Origin: a bacterium
Lineage (GTDB): Bacteria > Chloroflexota > Dormibacteria > Aeolococcales > Aeolococcaceae
Direction: 5' to 3'
Length of the DNA stretch: 33,858 nucleotides
Assembly (NCBI GenBank): GCA_014874355.1
Contig: JACWAJ010000022.1
Location: forward strand, 1 to 33,858
Under the pieces are notes generated by a model. The model was not told the DNA's origin and ran no database searches. It was given only the letters and a program-made list of their open reading frames with translations. Below, piece by piece: positions 26,731 through 33,858 of the stretch; within the stretch, counting starts at the first letter, position 1; each line of letters begins with the position of its first letter. The position numbers were made by a program, and so were the translations under genes.

Positions 26731-27013
26731 TCCGGCCGCGAGTCAGATCGTAGGGGCTCAACTCGACACGAATCTTGTCCCCGATCAGAATCCGGATGTA
26801 GAACTTGCGCATCTTGCCGGAGGTGTACGCAAGCACCTCCTGACCGGTCGCCAGCTTGACCTTGAACATGGCGTTGGGTAACGGTTCGAGAACGGTGGCA
26901 TCCATCTCGATGGTCTCTTCCTTGACCGGAGCCGCGCCTTCAACCTTGGTAACGTCACGCCGGCGAGGCGAGCGGCGACGCGTACTGCCCGGCCGGGGGG
27001 GACGACGAGCCAC
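26711..27013 (-). CDS. infA: translation initiation factor IF-1 with N-terminal extension
   Basis: IF-1 binds the ribosomal A site during initiation. The OB-fold core is clear: [37 protein letters not shown] and [18 protein letters not shown]. The usual protein is about 72 aa; this one has 100, with a basic, Pro/Arg-rich extension of about 28 residues ([19 protein letters not shown]). No in-frame start exists nearer the core. GTG 27011-27013 has a perfect GGAGG (27020-27024) six bases away, so the extension appears real. The gene is divergent from metH and overlaps the epimerase 3' end by 20 bp. Confidence 0.95.
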   Translation of the reverse strand: MARRPPRPGSTRRRSPRRRDVTKVEGAAPVKEETIEMDATVLEPLPNAMFKVKLATGQEVLAYTSGKMRKFYIRILIGDKIRVELSPYDLTRGRITFRYK

Positions 27014-27099
27014 TAAGAGCCTCCAAAAGAGCCGGTTTGGTCAACGGCACCGGGACAAGGGCCCGAACGGCAGCCGTAGGCGGCCACATTAGCACGTCC

Positions 27100-27105
27100 T
27101 AGAAT
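27100..27105 (+). promoter_or_regulatory. candidate -10 of leaderless metH
   Basis: TAGAAT ends seven bases before ATG 27113 with no ribosome site between. This supports ATG 27113 over the in-frame GTG 27107, which would lie within the promoter. No good -35 is seen. No cobalamin riboswitch can be recognised in the 99-bp infA-metH gap. Confidence 0.4.
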
Positions 27106-27112
27106 CGTGCCG

Positions 27113-30100
27113 ATGCGAGAAGAGTCCGAGGCGGCCACAACCACATCGGCATTCCTCGACGCCCTGAGGGAACGGGTCCTCGTATACGACGGTGCCATGG
27201 GGACCAGCCTCCAGGCACTCGAGTTGACGGCAACCGACTTCGGAGGCGCCGGCCGGGAGGGTTGGATCGACGGACTGGTCCTGAGCCGTCCCAACGTGAT
27301 TGCAAACGTACACCGGACGTTTCTCGCCGCCGGCTGCGACGTCATCGAAACCTGCACCTTTCAGGCAACCCGACCACGACTTGCCGAATGGGGGGCCGGC
27401 GGGCAGACCTACCAACTCAACCATGCGGCGGCCACACTGGCCCGCAATGTCTGTGACGAGTTCTCCACGGCGAGACAGCCACGCTTTGTTGCCGGCTCAA
27501 TCGGGCCTAGCGGCTTTCTGCCGTCTTCGAGCGACCCCTCACTCGGGATGATCAGCTTCGCGAAGCTCGTCGACACATTCGCCGAGCAGGCAGAGGGCCT
27601 GGTGGATGGCGGCTGCGATCTCATCGTCATCGAGACCGCCCAGGATCTTCTCGAGGTCAAAGCGGCGATCTTCGGGGTGAGGCGCGCATTTACGAGCCGG
27701 AACACCAGCTTGCCCCTGCACGTATCGGTGTCTTTGGACACCAATTCGCGGATGCTGCTAGGCACCGACATCGGCGCGGTGTTCTGCGTTCTCGACGCTT
27801 TGGACGTCGACATAATCGGGATCAACTGTTCGATCGGGCCCGACCACATGGGCGCCCCCCTGCGTTACCTTGCCGAGCACACCACCCGGCCAGTTGCCTG
27901 CATTCCCAACGCGGGCATACCCACCAATGTTGGAGGCAAGGCCCATTTCCCACTGCAAGCGGTACCCATGGCGGAGCAACTGGCACACTTCGTCAACGAG
28001 ATCGGAGTCGACATTGTCGGGGGCTGCTGCGGGTCCACCCCAAGGCATATCGCCGAATTGGCGTCTCGCGTGTCAGGATCACCACGACGTCAACGAACGG
28101 TGTATGAGCCGCCAATGCTCGCCAGTAGCATGGGGGCCACGCCGCTGCTTCAGGAGCCGCGGCCACTGCTCATCGGTGAGCGCGTCAACGCCCAGGGCTC
28201 CAAGAAGATCAAGCGCCTGCTCCTTGACGACGACTATGACGGCATCCTGTCGGTGGCTCGCGCCCAGGTCAACGGTGGTGCTCACGCCCTCGACGTCTCG
28301 GTCGCTCTGACCGAGCGCAGCGATGAAACCGAGCAGATGCGCCGCGTCGTCACCGCCCTGCAAATGGCCGTCGACGCCCCACTTTGCATCGACTCCACCG
28401 ACCAGGACGTCATTCGTACCGCACTGGAAAACTGTCCTGGACGCCCTGTCGTCAACTCAGTCAATCTGGAGGGCGGCCGCGCCCGGTGCGAAGCGGTTCT
28501 GCCACTGGTCCGCGATCACGGTGCCTGCGTAATTGCACTCACGATCGACGAACAGGGTATGGCAACCACCCGGCTGCGCAAACTCGATATCGCGCGCCGT
28601 ATCCGCGACATCGCATGCCAGGAGTTCTCGCTGCGGCCCGAGCAGTTGCTCTTCGATGCACTCACGTTCACGCTCGCCACTGGAGAGTCGGAGTGGGTCG
28701 AGTCGGCGGTGGAGACGATCGAGGGCATCCGTCTCATAAAACAAGAACTCCCTGGAGTCCTGACCGTGCTGGGCATCAGCAATGTCTCATTCGGACTGGG
28801 CGGCGGCACCCGGGCCGTACTCAACAGCGTCTTCCTCCACCACTGCATCGAAGCCGGCCTCGACGCGGCCATCATCAATCCGGCCCTCACCGTCCCCTAC
28901 GCCGAGATCGGCGCATCCGAGCGCCGTCTGGCCGAGGACCTGATCTTCAACCGCGACCCGGCAGCACTGGCCAACTACGTCGACCACTTCAGCGCCAACA
29001 CCATGTCCTTGGAGTCCACAGCGCCAGATCCGTTTGCGGGCATGACGCCAGATGAACGTATCGCCGCCCAGATCCTCCACCGCCACAAGGACGGTATCGA
29101 AGAACAACTCGAACTGGCGCTGCAGGAACGCACCGCCATAGAACTAATCAACGAAGTCCTCCTGCCCGTGATGAAGGATGTCGGAGATCGGTTCGGGGCA
29201 GGTGAATTGATACTGCCCTTCGTGCTGCAGAGCGCCGAGGTCATGAAACGTGCCATGGCCCACCTGGAGCAATACCTGGAGAGGCACGAGAACCACAGCA
29301 AGGGCAAGATCGTCCTCGCGACGGTCTACGGGGATGTCCATGACATTGGCAAGAACCTCGTCAGCACCATCCTCACCAACAACGGCTACACGGTCTACGA
29401 TCTCGGCAAACAGGTTCCCATCAACACGATCATCGACAAGGCCGTCGAGGTCGAGGCCGACGCCATCGGCCTGTCAGCCCTGCTCGTGAGCACAAGCCGG
29501 CAGATGCCGCAGTGTTTGCAGGAACTGGCAGAGCGCAACCTTGAGTTCCCCGTCATCATCGGCGGCGCTGCGATCAATCGGAGTTTTGGCCGGCGCATCC
29601 TCTATCTGGACGGTTCCGGGCACACTTACGCGCCCGGCGTCTTCTACTGCAAGGACGCTTTCGAGGCGCTGGACACAGCCGATCAGCTAACCGACTCATC
29701 CCGGCATGAGGCCCTGGTCAGCCGCATCCACGATGAGGCCGCCCTCTTCCGCGATCGCGAACAGGCCAGGCTAGAGGAACGAGCCAAGCACACAGTCTCC
29801 ACCACATCGCCGCCCAACCGCAGTGCCACGCGCACTGACGTACCGGTGCCGACCCCGCCTTTTTGGGGAGCCCGGACACTTGCCGCCATCGATCCTGATG
29901 CGGTCTATCCCTGTATCGACCGCAACTCGCTGTTCAAGATGAGCTGGCAGTTCCGCGGGGTTACCGATCCCAAGCAGTGGGCGGAGCTTGTCCGCGACGA
30001 ACTCGAGCCCCGGCTGGCAAGATCCATGCGAGATGCCAAGGAGGAAGGGTGGCTCGACCTGCAGGCGGTGTACGGATACTGGCCGGCCCTTGGCGACGGC

Positions 30101-30664
30101 GATGCCGTAATCGTCTTTGACCCCCAAGACGTCGACCGGGAGATAGGCCGCTTCACCTTCCCGCGGCAACACGAACAGAACCGCCTCTGCCTTGCCGACT
30201 ACGTCCGCCCCCGCCACCTCGTAGTGGCGGGTGAGCGCGACGTAATCGCCCTGCAGCTCGTCACCACCGGGCCGGGACCGAGCCAGACGGCCGGTTCGTT
30301 GCAGGCAAGCGGCAACTACGACGACATGCTGCAGATCCACGGCTTCGCCACCCAGATGGCCGAGGCGACGGCGGAATGGCTGCATCGCAGGATCCGCCTC
30401 GAACTGGGGCTGGGTCCAGATCAGGGACGGCGCTACTCGTGGGGTTACCCGGCATGCCCCGAGCTATCGGAACATGCGACCTTCTTCAAGATCGTACCTA
30501 CCAACGACATCAATGTTTCGCTGACCGCTGGCTTTCAACTCGACCCTGAACAATCGACAGCTGCGATCGTCATGCACCACCCGGAGGCCCGCTACTTCGG
30601 CATTTACAAATCGCACACATCGATACCGGCGACAACCAGCGAACCCGAGAGGGGGACAAGCTAG
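27113..30664 (+). CDS. metH: cobalamin-dependent methionine synthase
   Basis: MetH transfers a methyl group from methyltetrahydrofolate through cobalamin to homocysteine. The 1183-aa protein has all modules in order: the homocysteine domain (about 1-325) with zinc ligands C239, C305 and C306 (GINCSIGP, GGCCGSTPRH); the folate domain (about 345-610, GERVNAQGSKKIK onward); the cobalamin cap and Rossmann domain (about 640-890) with DVHDIGKNL (H743 as the lower cobalt ligand); and the reactivation domain (about 940-1183) with RYSWGYPACPELSEH. The start is ATG 27113. The last 95 bp overlap the convergent receiver gene. Confidence 0.96.
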   Translation: MREESEAATTTSAFLDALRERVLVYDGAMGTSLQALELTATDFGGAGREGWIDGLVLSRPNVIANVHRTFLAAGCDVIETCTFQATRPRLAEWGAGGQTYQLNHAAATLARNVCDEFSTARQPRFVAGSIGPSGFLPSSSDPSLGMISFAKLVDTFAEQAEGLVDGGCDLIVIETAQDLLEVKAAIFGVRRAFTSRNTSLPLHVSVSLDTNSRMLLGTDIGAVFCVLDALDVDIIGINCSIGPDHMGAPLRYLAEHTTRPVACIPNAGIPTNVGGKAHFPLQAVPMAEQLAHFVNEIGVDIVGGCCGSTPRHIAELASRVSGSPRRQRTVYEPPMLASSMGATPLLQEPRPLLIGERVNAQGSKKIKRLLLDDDYDGILSVARAQVNGGAHALDVSVALTERSDETEQMRRVVTALQMAVDAPLCIDSTDQDVIRTALENCPGRPVVNSVNLEGGRARCEAVLPLVRDHGACVIALTIDEQGMATTRLRKLDIARRIRDIACQEFSLRPEQLLFDALTFTLATGESEWVESAVETIEGIRLIKQELPGVLTVLGISNVSFGLGGGTRAVLNSVFLHHCIEAGLDAAIINPALTVPYAEIGASERRLAEDLIFNRDPAALANYVDHFSANTMSLESTAPDPFAGMTPDERIAAQILHRHKDGIEEQLELALQERTAIELINEVLLPVMKDVGDRFGAGELILPFVLQSAEVMKRAMAHLEQYLERHENHSKGKIVLATVYGDVHDIGKNLVSTILTNNGYTVYDLGKQVPINTIIDKAVEVEADAIGLSALLVSTSRQMPQCLQELAERNLEFPVIIGGAAINRSFGRRILYLDGSGHTYAPGVFYCKDAFEALDTADQLTDSSRHEALVSRIHDEAALFRDREQARLEERAKHTVSTTSPPNRSATRTDVPVPTPPFWGARTLAAIDPDAVYPCIDRNSLFKMSWQFRGVTDPKQWAELVRDELEPRLARSMRDAKEEGWLDLQAVYGYWPALGDGDAVIVFDPQDVDREIGRFTFPRQHEQNRLCLADYVRPRHLVVAGERDVIALQLVTTGPGPSQTAGSLQASGNYDDMLQIHGFATQMAEATAEWLHRRIRLELGLGPDQGRRYSWGYPACPELSEHATFFKIVPTNDINVSLTAGFQLDPEQSTAAIVMHHPEARYFGIYKSHTSIPATTSEPERGTS

Positions 30665-31007
30665 CAGCCTGGACACGAGCCGTCATGTCTGTGAGCTGAA
30701 AGGGCTTTGCCCGCGTTTGGACGCCTTCCCGAGCCTCCAACCCTGCGATGGTCTCGGCATCCAAACGCCCGCTCACCACAAGCACCTTGGTGGTTCTGTC
30801 TCGACTTCCCCGGATCGAGTCGAGGAAACGGTTTCCATCGCTGTCATTGGGCAGGACCAGATCGGGACGGAACTCGTCGAATGCGCACAGCGCCTCATCG
30901 ATGTCGTGTGCCACCCGCACCGCATAGCCCTCCATCGTGCACAGGAGGGACTCCACGTCTGCCAGGACGTCGTAATCCTCAACGATGAGGCTTCGCTTCA
31001 TCGACAT
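30570..31007 (-). CDS. receiver-like protein lacking the phospho-acceptor Asp
   Basis: This 145-aa protein has the response regulator fold: KRSLIVEDYDVLADVESLL (4-22, acidic pair E10/D11), FRPDLVL (46-52), VLVVSGR (75-81, S79) and TRAKPFQL (98-105, K101). The residue after DLVL, normally the phosphorylated Asp, is Pro53. The loop to DG is about three residues short (PNDSDG). It may therefore act without phosphorylation. No output domain follows. ATG 31007 has GGGGG directly upstream. The final 30 or so residues lie antisense to the metH end and look unrelated to the fold. No kinase gene is adjacent. Confidence 0.7.
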   Translation of the reverse strand: MSMKRSLIVEDYDVLADVESLLCTMEGYAVRVAHDIDEALCAFDEFRPDLVLPNDSDGNRFLDSIRGSRDRTTKVLVVSGRLDAETIAGLEAREGVQTRAKPFQLTDMTARVQAASLSPSRVRWLSPVSMCAICKCRSSGPPGGA

Positions 31008-31065
31008 ACCCCCATCGTTTTGGTCATCCTGCCCCTTCAAATCCTGCAGGCGACAAAGCCGCGGG

Positions 31066-32232
31066 TCACGCTTCACGGTCGATGACTGTGGCAATGCCCT
31101 GGCCACCGCCGCAACACATCGTCTGGAGGCCAGTCTGGAGATTCTGCCGCTCCAGTTCATGGAGCAATGTGGTCATCAGACGAGCACCCGAGGCGCCCAG
31201 CGGATGACCGAGCGCAATGGCTCCGCCGTTGACGTTCACCTTGTCCATGTCGGGCTTGTGTTCGTGCGCCCAGGCGAGGACAACGGGGGCAAATGCTTCG
31301 TTGATCTCGATCAGGTCGATGTCCTGGAGGCGAAGACCGGCACGTTCCAGCACCTTCGTGGTCGCAGGTATGGGACCGGTGAGCATGGTCACGGGATCGA
31401 CACCCACCACGGTTTGAGAGCGAATCCGCGCCCGAGCGGTGAGCCCCAGTTTCCGGGCCCGGCTCGCCGACATGAGCAGGATGGCAGCGGCGCCGTCGGC
31501 TATCTGCGAACTGTTCCCTGCGTGCAGAATTCCGTCTTCTTTGAACGCCGGCTGCAGGGTGGCGAGAGTCTCAACTGTGGTGCCCGGCCGGATGCCCTGG
31601 TCCTGCGAGACGACACGACCGTTGCCATTGTCGCCAATTACCAACGGAGCGATCTCGCGATCGAAACGTCCTTCGGCCTGGGCCCGCGCGGCTCGGCGCT
31701 GTGACTCGGCAGCGAACTCATCCGCAGCCTCACGGCTGATTTGCCACTGCTCCGCGATCATCTCGCACGCCAGACCCTGGTTGACGATGCCATAGGTGTC
31801 GAGGAACTCCGGTGGGAACGGCATGCCCGGGCCTTGAAGCAGTGTGGACCCAAGCGGAACGCGACTCATACTCTCGACCCCGGCGGCTATGACGATGTCA
31901 CACACACCCGCACTGATGAGATTGGCGGCGAAGTGGACCGCCTGCTGAGAGGAACCACACTGCCGGTCGAGGGTGGTGCCCGGAACCTCGACCGGGAACC
32001 CGGCGGTGAGCAACGCTTGGCGCGCAAGGTTGAGAGCCTGCTCGCCGGTCTGGCTGACGCAACCGAAGATCACGTCATCAACCATGTGGGACTCGAGCTT
32101 GGCGCGCCCGACCACCTCCTTGAGAACGTGCGCCGCCAAAAGAACGGGGTGAACGTCCTTGAGGTCGCCATTCTTGAGATTCCCCTTCCCCAGCGGCGAT
32201 CTCACCGCCTCGACGATGACGACCTCTGGCAT
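31066..32232 (-). CDS. acetyl-CoA acetyltransferase / thiolase
   Basis: Thiolases cleave or condense beta-ketoacyl-CoA. The 388-aa protein has the nucleophile C92 (TLDRQCGSSQQ), the NEAFAP motif, H343 (ALGHPLGASG) and C373 (TMCCGGGQG), all present and correctly spaced. ATG 32232 has GGAG seven bases upstream. A beta-oxidation (FadA-type) or biosynthetic role cannot be told apart by sequence reading alone. It shares its strand with the receiver gene 58 bp downstream, but that link is unclear. Confidence 0.93.
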   Translation of the reverse strand: MPEVVIVEAVRSPLGKGNLKNGDLKDVHPVLLAAHVLKEVVGRAKLESHMVDDVIFGCVSQTGEQALNLARQALLTAGFPVEVPGTTLDRQCGSSQQAVHFAANLISAGVCDIVIAAGVESMSRVPLGSTLLQGPGMPFPPEFLDTYGIVNQGLACEMIAEQWQISREAADEFAAESQRRAARAQAEGRFDREIAPLVIGDNGNGRVVSQDQGIRPGTTVETLATLQPAFKEDGILHAGNSSQIADGAAAILLMSASRARKLGLTARARIRSQTVVGVDPVTMLTGPIPATTKVLERAGLRLQDIDLIEINEAFAPVVLAWAHEHKPDMDKVNVNGGAIALGHPLGASGARLMTTLLHELERQNLQTGLQTMCCGGGQGIATVIDREA

Positions 32233-32421
32233 GACTGGACTCCAAGGTGGCTGATTACGTAAACGACATTAGCAGTGGGCTCTTCAGTGATGCGGTGGCC
32301 TCAGGAACCTCTACCAGCGGGAGACACCGTGCCAAAACGGAGAGTCCAATTCGGCAGGTTCCGGAGTAGTTGGTATCATGATCGAATTCGGGTTCTCGGA
32401 AATCCAATGGGGAGGCCACTG

Positions 32422-33732
32422 GTGCTCGGGCTTAGAGCTACATCACGTGATCAGGCAAACACCGTCCGCCTCCAGGTAGTCGACAGCCTGCCTGGCTGCT
32501 ACAAGCTGCAGGCGGCCATCGACAAGATGACCAGCCGGGTGGGCGTTTGCGCCGTCAGCTTTCATGCCGACGAGGCGCTCAATGCAGCTCTGGCAACCCA
32601 GCCAGACGTCATCTTCATCAACCACAGCAGCATCCGCAACGCGATGCAGCTCGCCCGCTCGCTGGCATCCGAGGTGCCTTCCGCGGGGCTGGTGATCGGA
32701 GTGGACCAGATCGAGTCAATGGGTGGCGACCCGGACGCTGAGGGCACGACCTATTCGGTCGTCCAACTGCCCCTGAATAAGCACAACGGCGCCCGTGCGG
32801 TCCACGCGATTCTCCGCGCCGGGCAGCACCCAAGCATCGAGCAGCCAAAGGGCATCGGTATATCGCAGCGGTCGCTGGTCATCTACGTCCAGTCCGGCAA
32901 GGGAGGCGTCGGCAAGTCGTTGATCGCCGCCAACCTTTCCGTTCTGTTCGCACAAGCCGGCAACCGGGTCTGCCTCGTCGATCTGGACTTGCAGTACGGC
33001 AATGCCGGCGCGATCGCCACGCCGCGAACTCACGGCGGAGGCACGATTCTCGATCTGATCGATGCGCAGACCGTGAACGTCGACGGGCTGTTTCGCGCCC
33101 TCGTCGACGGCCTCCCCGACCGTACGCTCGAGAACCCCACCGGGTTGCTCCGCATCCTACGACCACCCCAGCACCTCGCCTGGACGGAATTCGTGACGCC
33201 GCAACACCTCGCGGTAGTGCTGGAAACGCTGCGTGAACAGTTCAATGTGATCGTCATAGACTCCGCCTCGTACTTGGAGGAGCGAACGCTCGTCGCGGTC
33301 GCAGAGACGGACTGGGTTGTTCTCGTAACCTCGACTCAGTTGACGTCGTTGGAGAACACGCGACGCGTCGTCGATTTCCTCAGCGTGATGCAGGAATTCG
33401 ACGTGGCACGCGTGCAACTCGCTGTCAACCAGATCACCCCCTACAGCTACACGTCCCTGCGTGAAGTGGAACAAACGATCGGTCTTCCCGTGATCACGTC
33501 ATTGCCATACGCATCCAAGATCGTCGAGCGCTCGATTGCTTTCGGGAAACCGTTTGTCCTGGAGCACCCAAAGGCGCTGATTACAGAACGGCTCACCGGA
33601 CTGGCCTCTCGCCTTGTGCCCCTCGCCACCGAGAGCGGCAGCCACGCAATTCGGAAATGGCTCAATTCCGAGGAATCGCCTGACGAGGACGCCGAAGGCG
33701 AACCCACCGCCCCGACGGCAGAGGCCGGGTAA
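32422..33732 (+). CDS. cpaE: CpaE/TadZ-type pilus localisation ATPase
   Basis: This 436-aa protein has an N-terminal receiver-like domain (about 1-135) and a MinD/ParA ATPase domain. The latter has a deviant Walker A, GKGGVGKS (159-166, K160), LVDLDLQYGN and VIVIDSAS. This order is typical of CpaE/TadZ, which places tight-adherence pili at the cell pole or assembly site. The N-terminal domain lacks a clear phosphorylatable Asp, as is usual in the family. GTG 32422 is six bases after GGGGAGG (32409-32415); ATG 32407 would overlap this ribosome site. The acidic tail (about 415-436) is low in order. It is probably functionally linked to the TadE/TadG-like genes 16 kb away. Confidence 0.88.
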   Translation: MLGLRATSRDQANTVRLQVVDSLPGCYKLQAAIDKMTSRVGVCAVSFHADEALNAALATQPDVIFINHSSIRNAMQLARSLASEVPSAGLVIGVDQIESMGGDPDAEGTTYSVVQLPLNKHNGARAVHAILRAGQHPSIEQPKGIGISQRSLVIYVQSGKGGVGKSLIAANLSVLFAQAGNRVCLVDLDLQYGNAGAIATPRTHGGGTILDLIDAQTVNVDGLFRALVDGLPDRTLENPTGLLRILRPPQHLAWTEFVTPQHLAVVLETLREQFNVIVIDSASYLEERTLVAVAETDWVVLVTSTQLTSLENTRRVVDFLSVMQEFDVARVQLAVNQITPYSYTSLREVEQTIGLPVITSLPYASKIVERSIAFGKPFVLEHPKALITERLTGLASRLVPLATESGSHAIRKWLNSEESPDEDAEGEPTAPTAEAG

Positions 33733-33751
33733 GAACGCATCCCGGAGAAGC

Positions 33752-33828
33752 TGGTGGTCAGCGGGGGACTCGAACCCTCGACCTCGCGGATGTGAACCGC
33801 GCGCTCTAACCAACTGAGCTAGCTGACC
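33752..33828 (-). tRNA. tRNA-Val (anticodon CAC), CCA encoded
   Basis: Read on the minus strand, GGTCAGC (33828-33822) pairs with GCTGACC. The D arm GCTC...GAGC, the anticodon stem CGCGG/CCGCG with loop TTCACAT (anticodon CAC), the T arm GAGGG-TTCGAGT-CCCCC and the discriminator A followed by encoded CCA are all present. It is convergent with the cpaE gene, 19 bp from its stop. It reads the Val codon GUG. Confidence 0.96.
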
Positions 33829-33858
33829 TCGGTACGCGAGTCTAGCCCTATCGAGAAC

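Noticed and set aside
27014-27112. Cobalamin or SAM riboswitch before metH
   Set aside because: The gap is under 100 bp, no conserved box could be recognised, and the promoter sits directly at the start codon.
32482-32502. Further copy of the element end in the cpaE gene
   Set aside because: Only CAGCCTG matches; it lacks CTAG and lies within a conserved coding frame.

Overview
The window is about 34 kb of high-GC DNA. It looks like an actinomycete chromosome (Actinomycetota, possibly an Acidimicrobiia-like lineage; inferred from gene content only, no database was searched). Supporting signs are a complete GlgE-pathway operon, frequent GTG starts, many 4-nt stop/start overlaps, several genes that look leaderless, and a tRNA with an encoded CCA end. 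Nearly all of it is chromosomal housekeeping and metabolic DNA. There is no phage, CRISPR array, transposase or defence locus.

Layout. 1-150: tandem 61-bp repeats. 156-1334: a small acidic hypothetical gene (-) divergent from birA (+). 1553-4875 (-): a respiratory operon encoding two unknown proteins, a Rieske protein, a b6-type cytochrome b, a separate subunit-IV-like protein and two tiny one-helix membrane proteins. A 185-bp transposase-less inverted-repeat element sits between the Rieske and cytochrome b genes. 5013-12360 (+): glgE-treS-mak-glgB, a tightly coupled operon for trehalose to maltose to maltose-1-phosphate to branched alpha-glucan. 12398-13303 (+): a DksA/TraR-like zinc finger protein and an unknown protein. 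13421-14716 (-): purB. 14814-16581 (+): three overlapping TadE/TadG-like pilus-type proteins. 16634-17389 (+): a HIT hydrolase followed by a second 177-bp inverted-repeat element. 17660-20448 (+): an ECF sigma factor coupled to a large membrane-anchored protein with Ig-like domains.

20568-24439 (-): a biotin-enzyme operon with a biotin carboxylase, a carboxyltransferase/biotin-carrier fusion and a small eroded methyltransferase-like protein. The carboxyltransferase domain has lost all four metal ligands that I can align from memory, while the biotin carrier and carboxylase look intact. BirA at the left of the window would be the enzyme that biotinylates the carrier lysine. 24632-25183 (+): a histone H1-like Lys/Arg repeat protein with an AT-hook, convergent with a truncated GGDEF gene. 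25804-27013: an NAD-dependent epimerase (+) convergent with infA (-). 27113-30664 (+): full-length cobalamin-dependent metH, convergent with a receiver-like protein that lacks the phospho-acceptor Asp. 31066-32232 (-): a thiolase. 32422-33732 (+): a CpaE/TadZ-type ATPase. 33752-33828 (-): tRNA-Val(CAC).

The most interesting leads are the metal-less carboxyltransferase operon (20568-24439) and the b6-type quinol reductase operon with a heme-ci cysteine and tiny one-helix ORFs (1553-4875). The two non-autonomous elements with recognisable target duplications come next. Several other regulators or enzymes also lack a key residue (the DksA-like zinc finger, receiver and GGDEF proteins).
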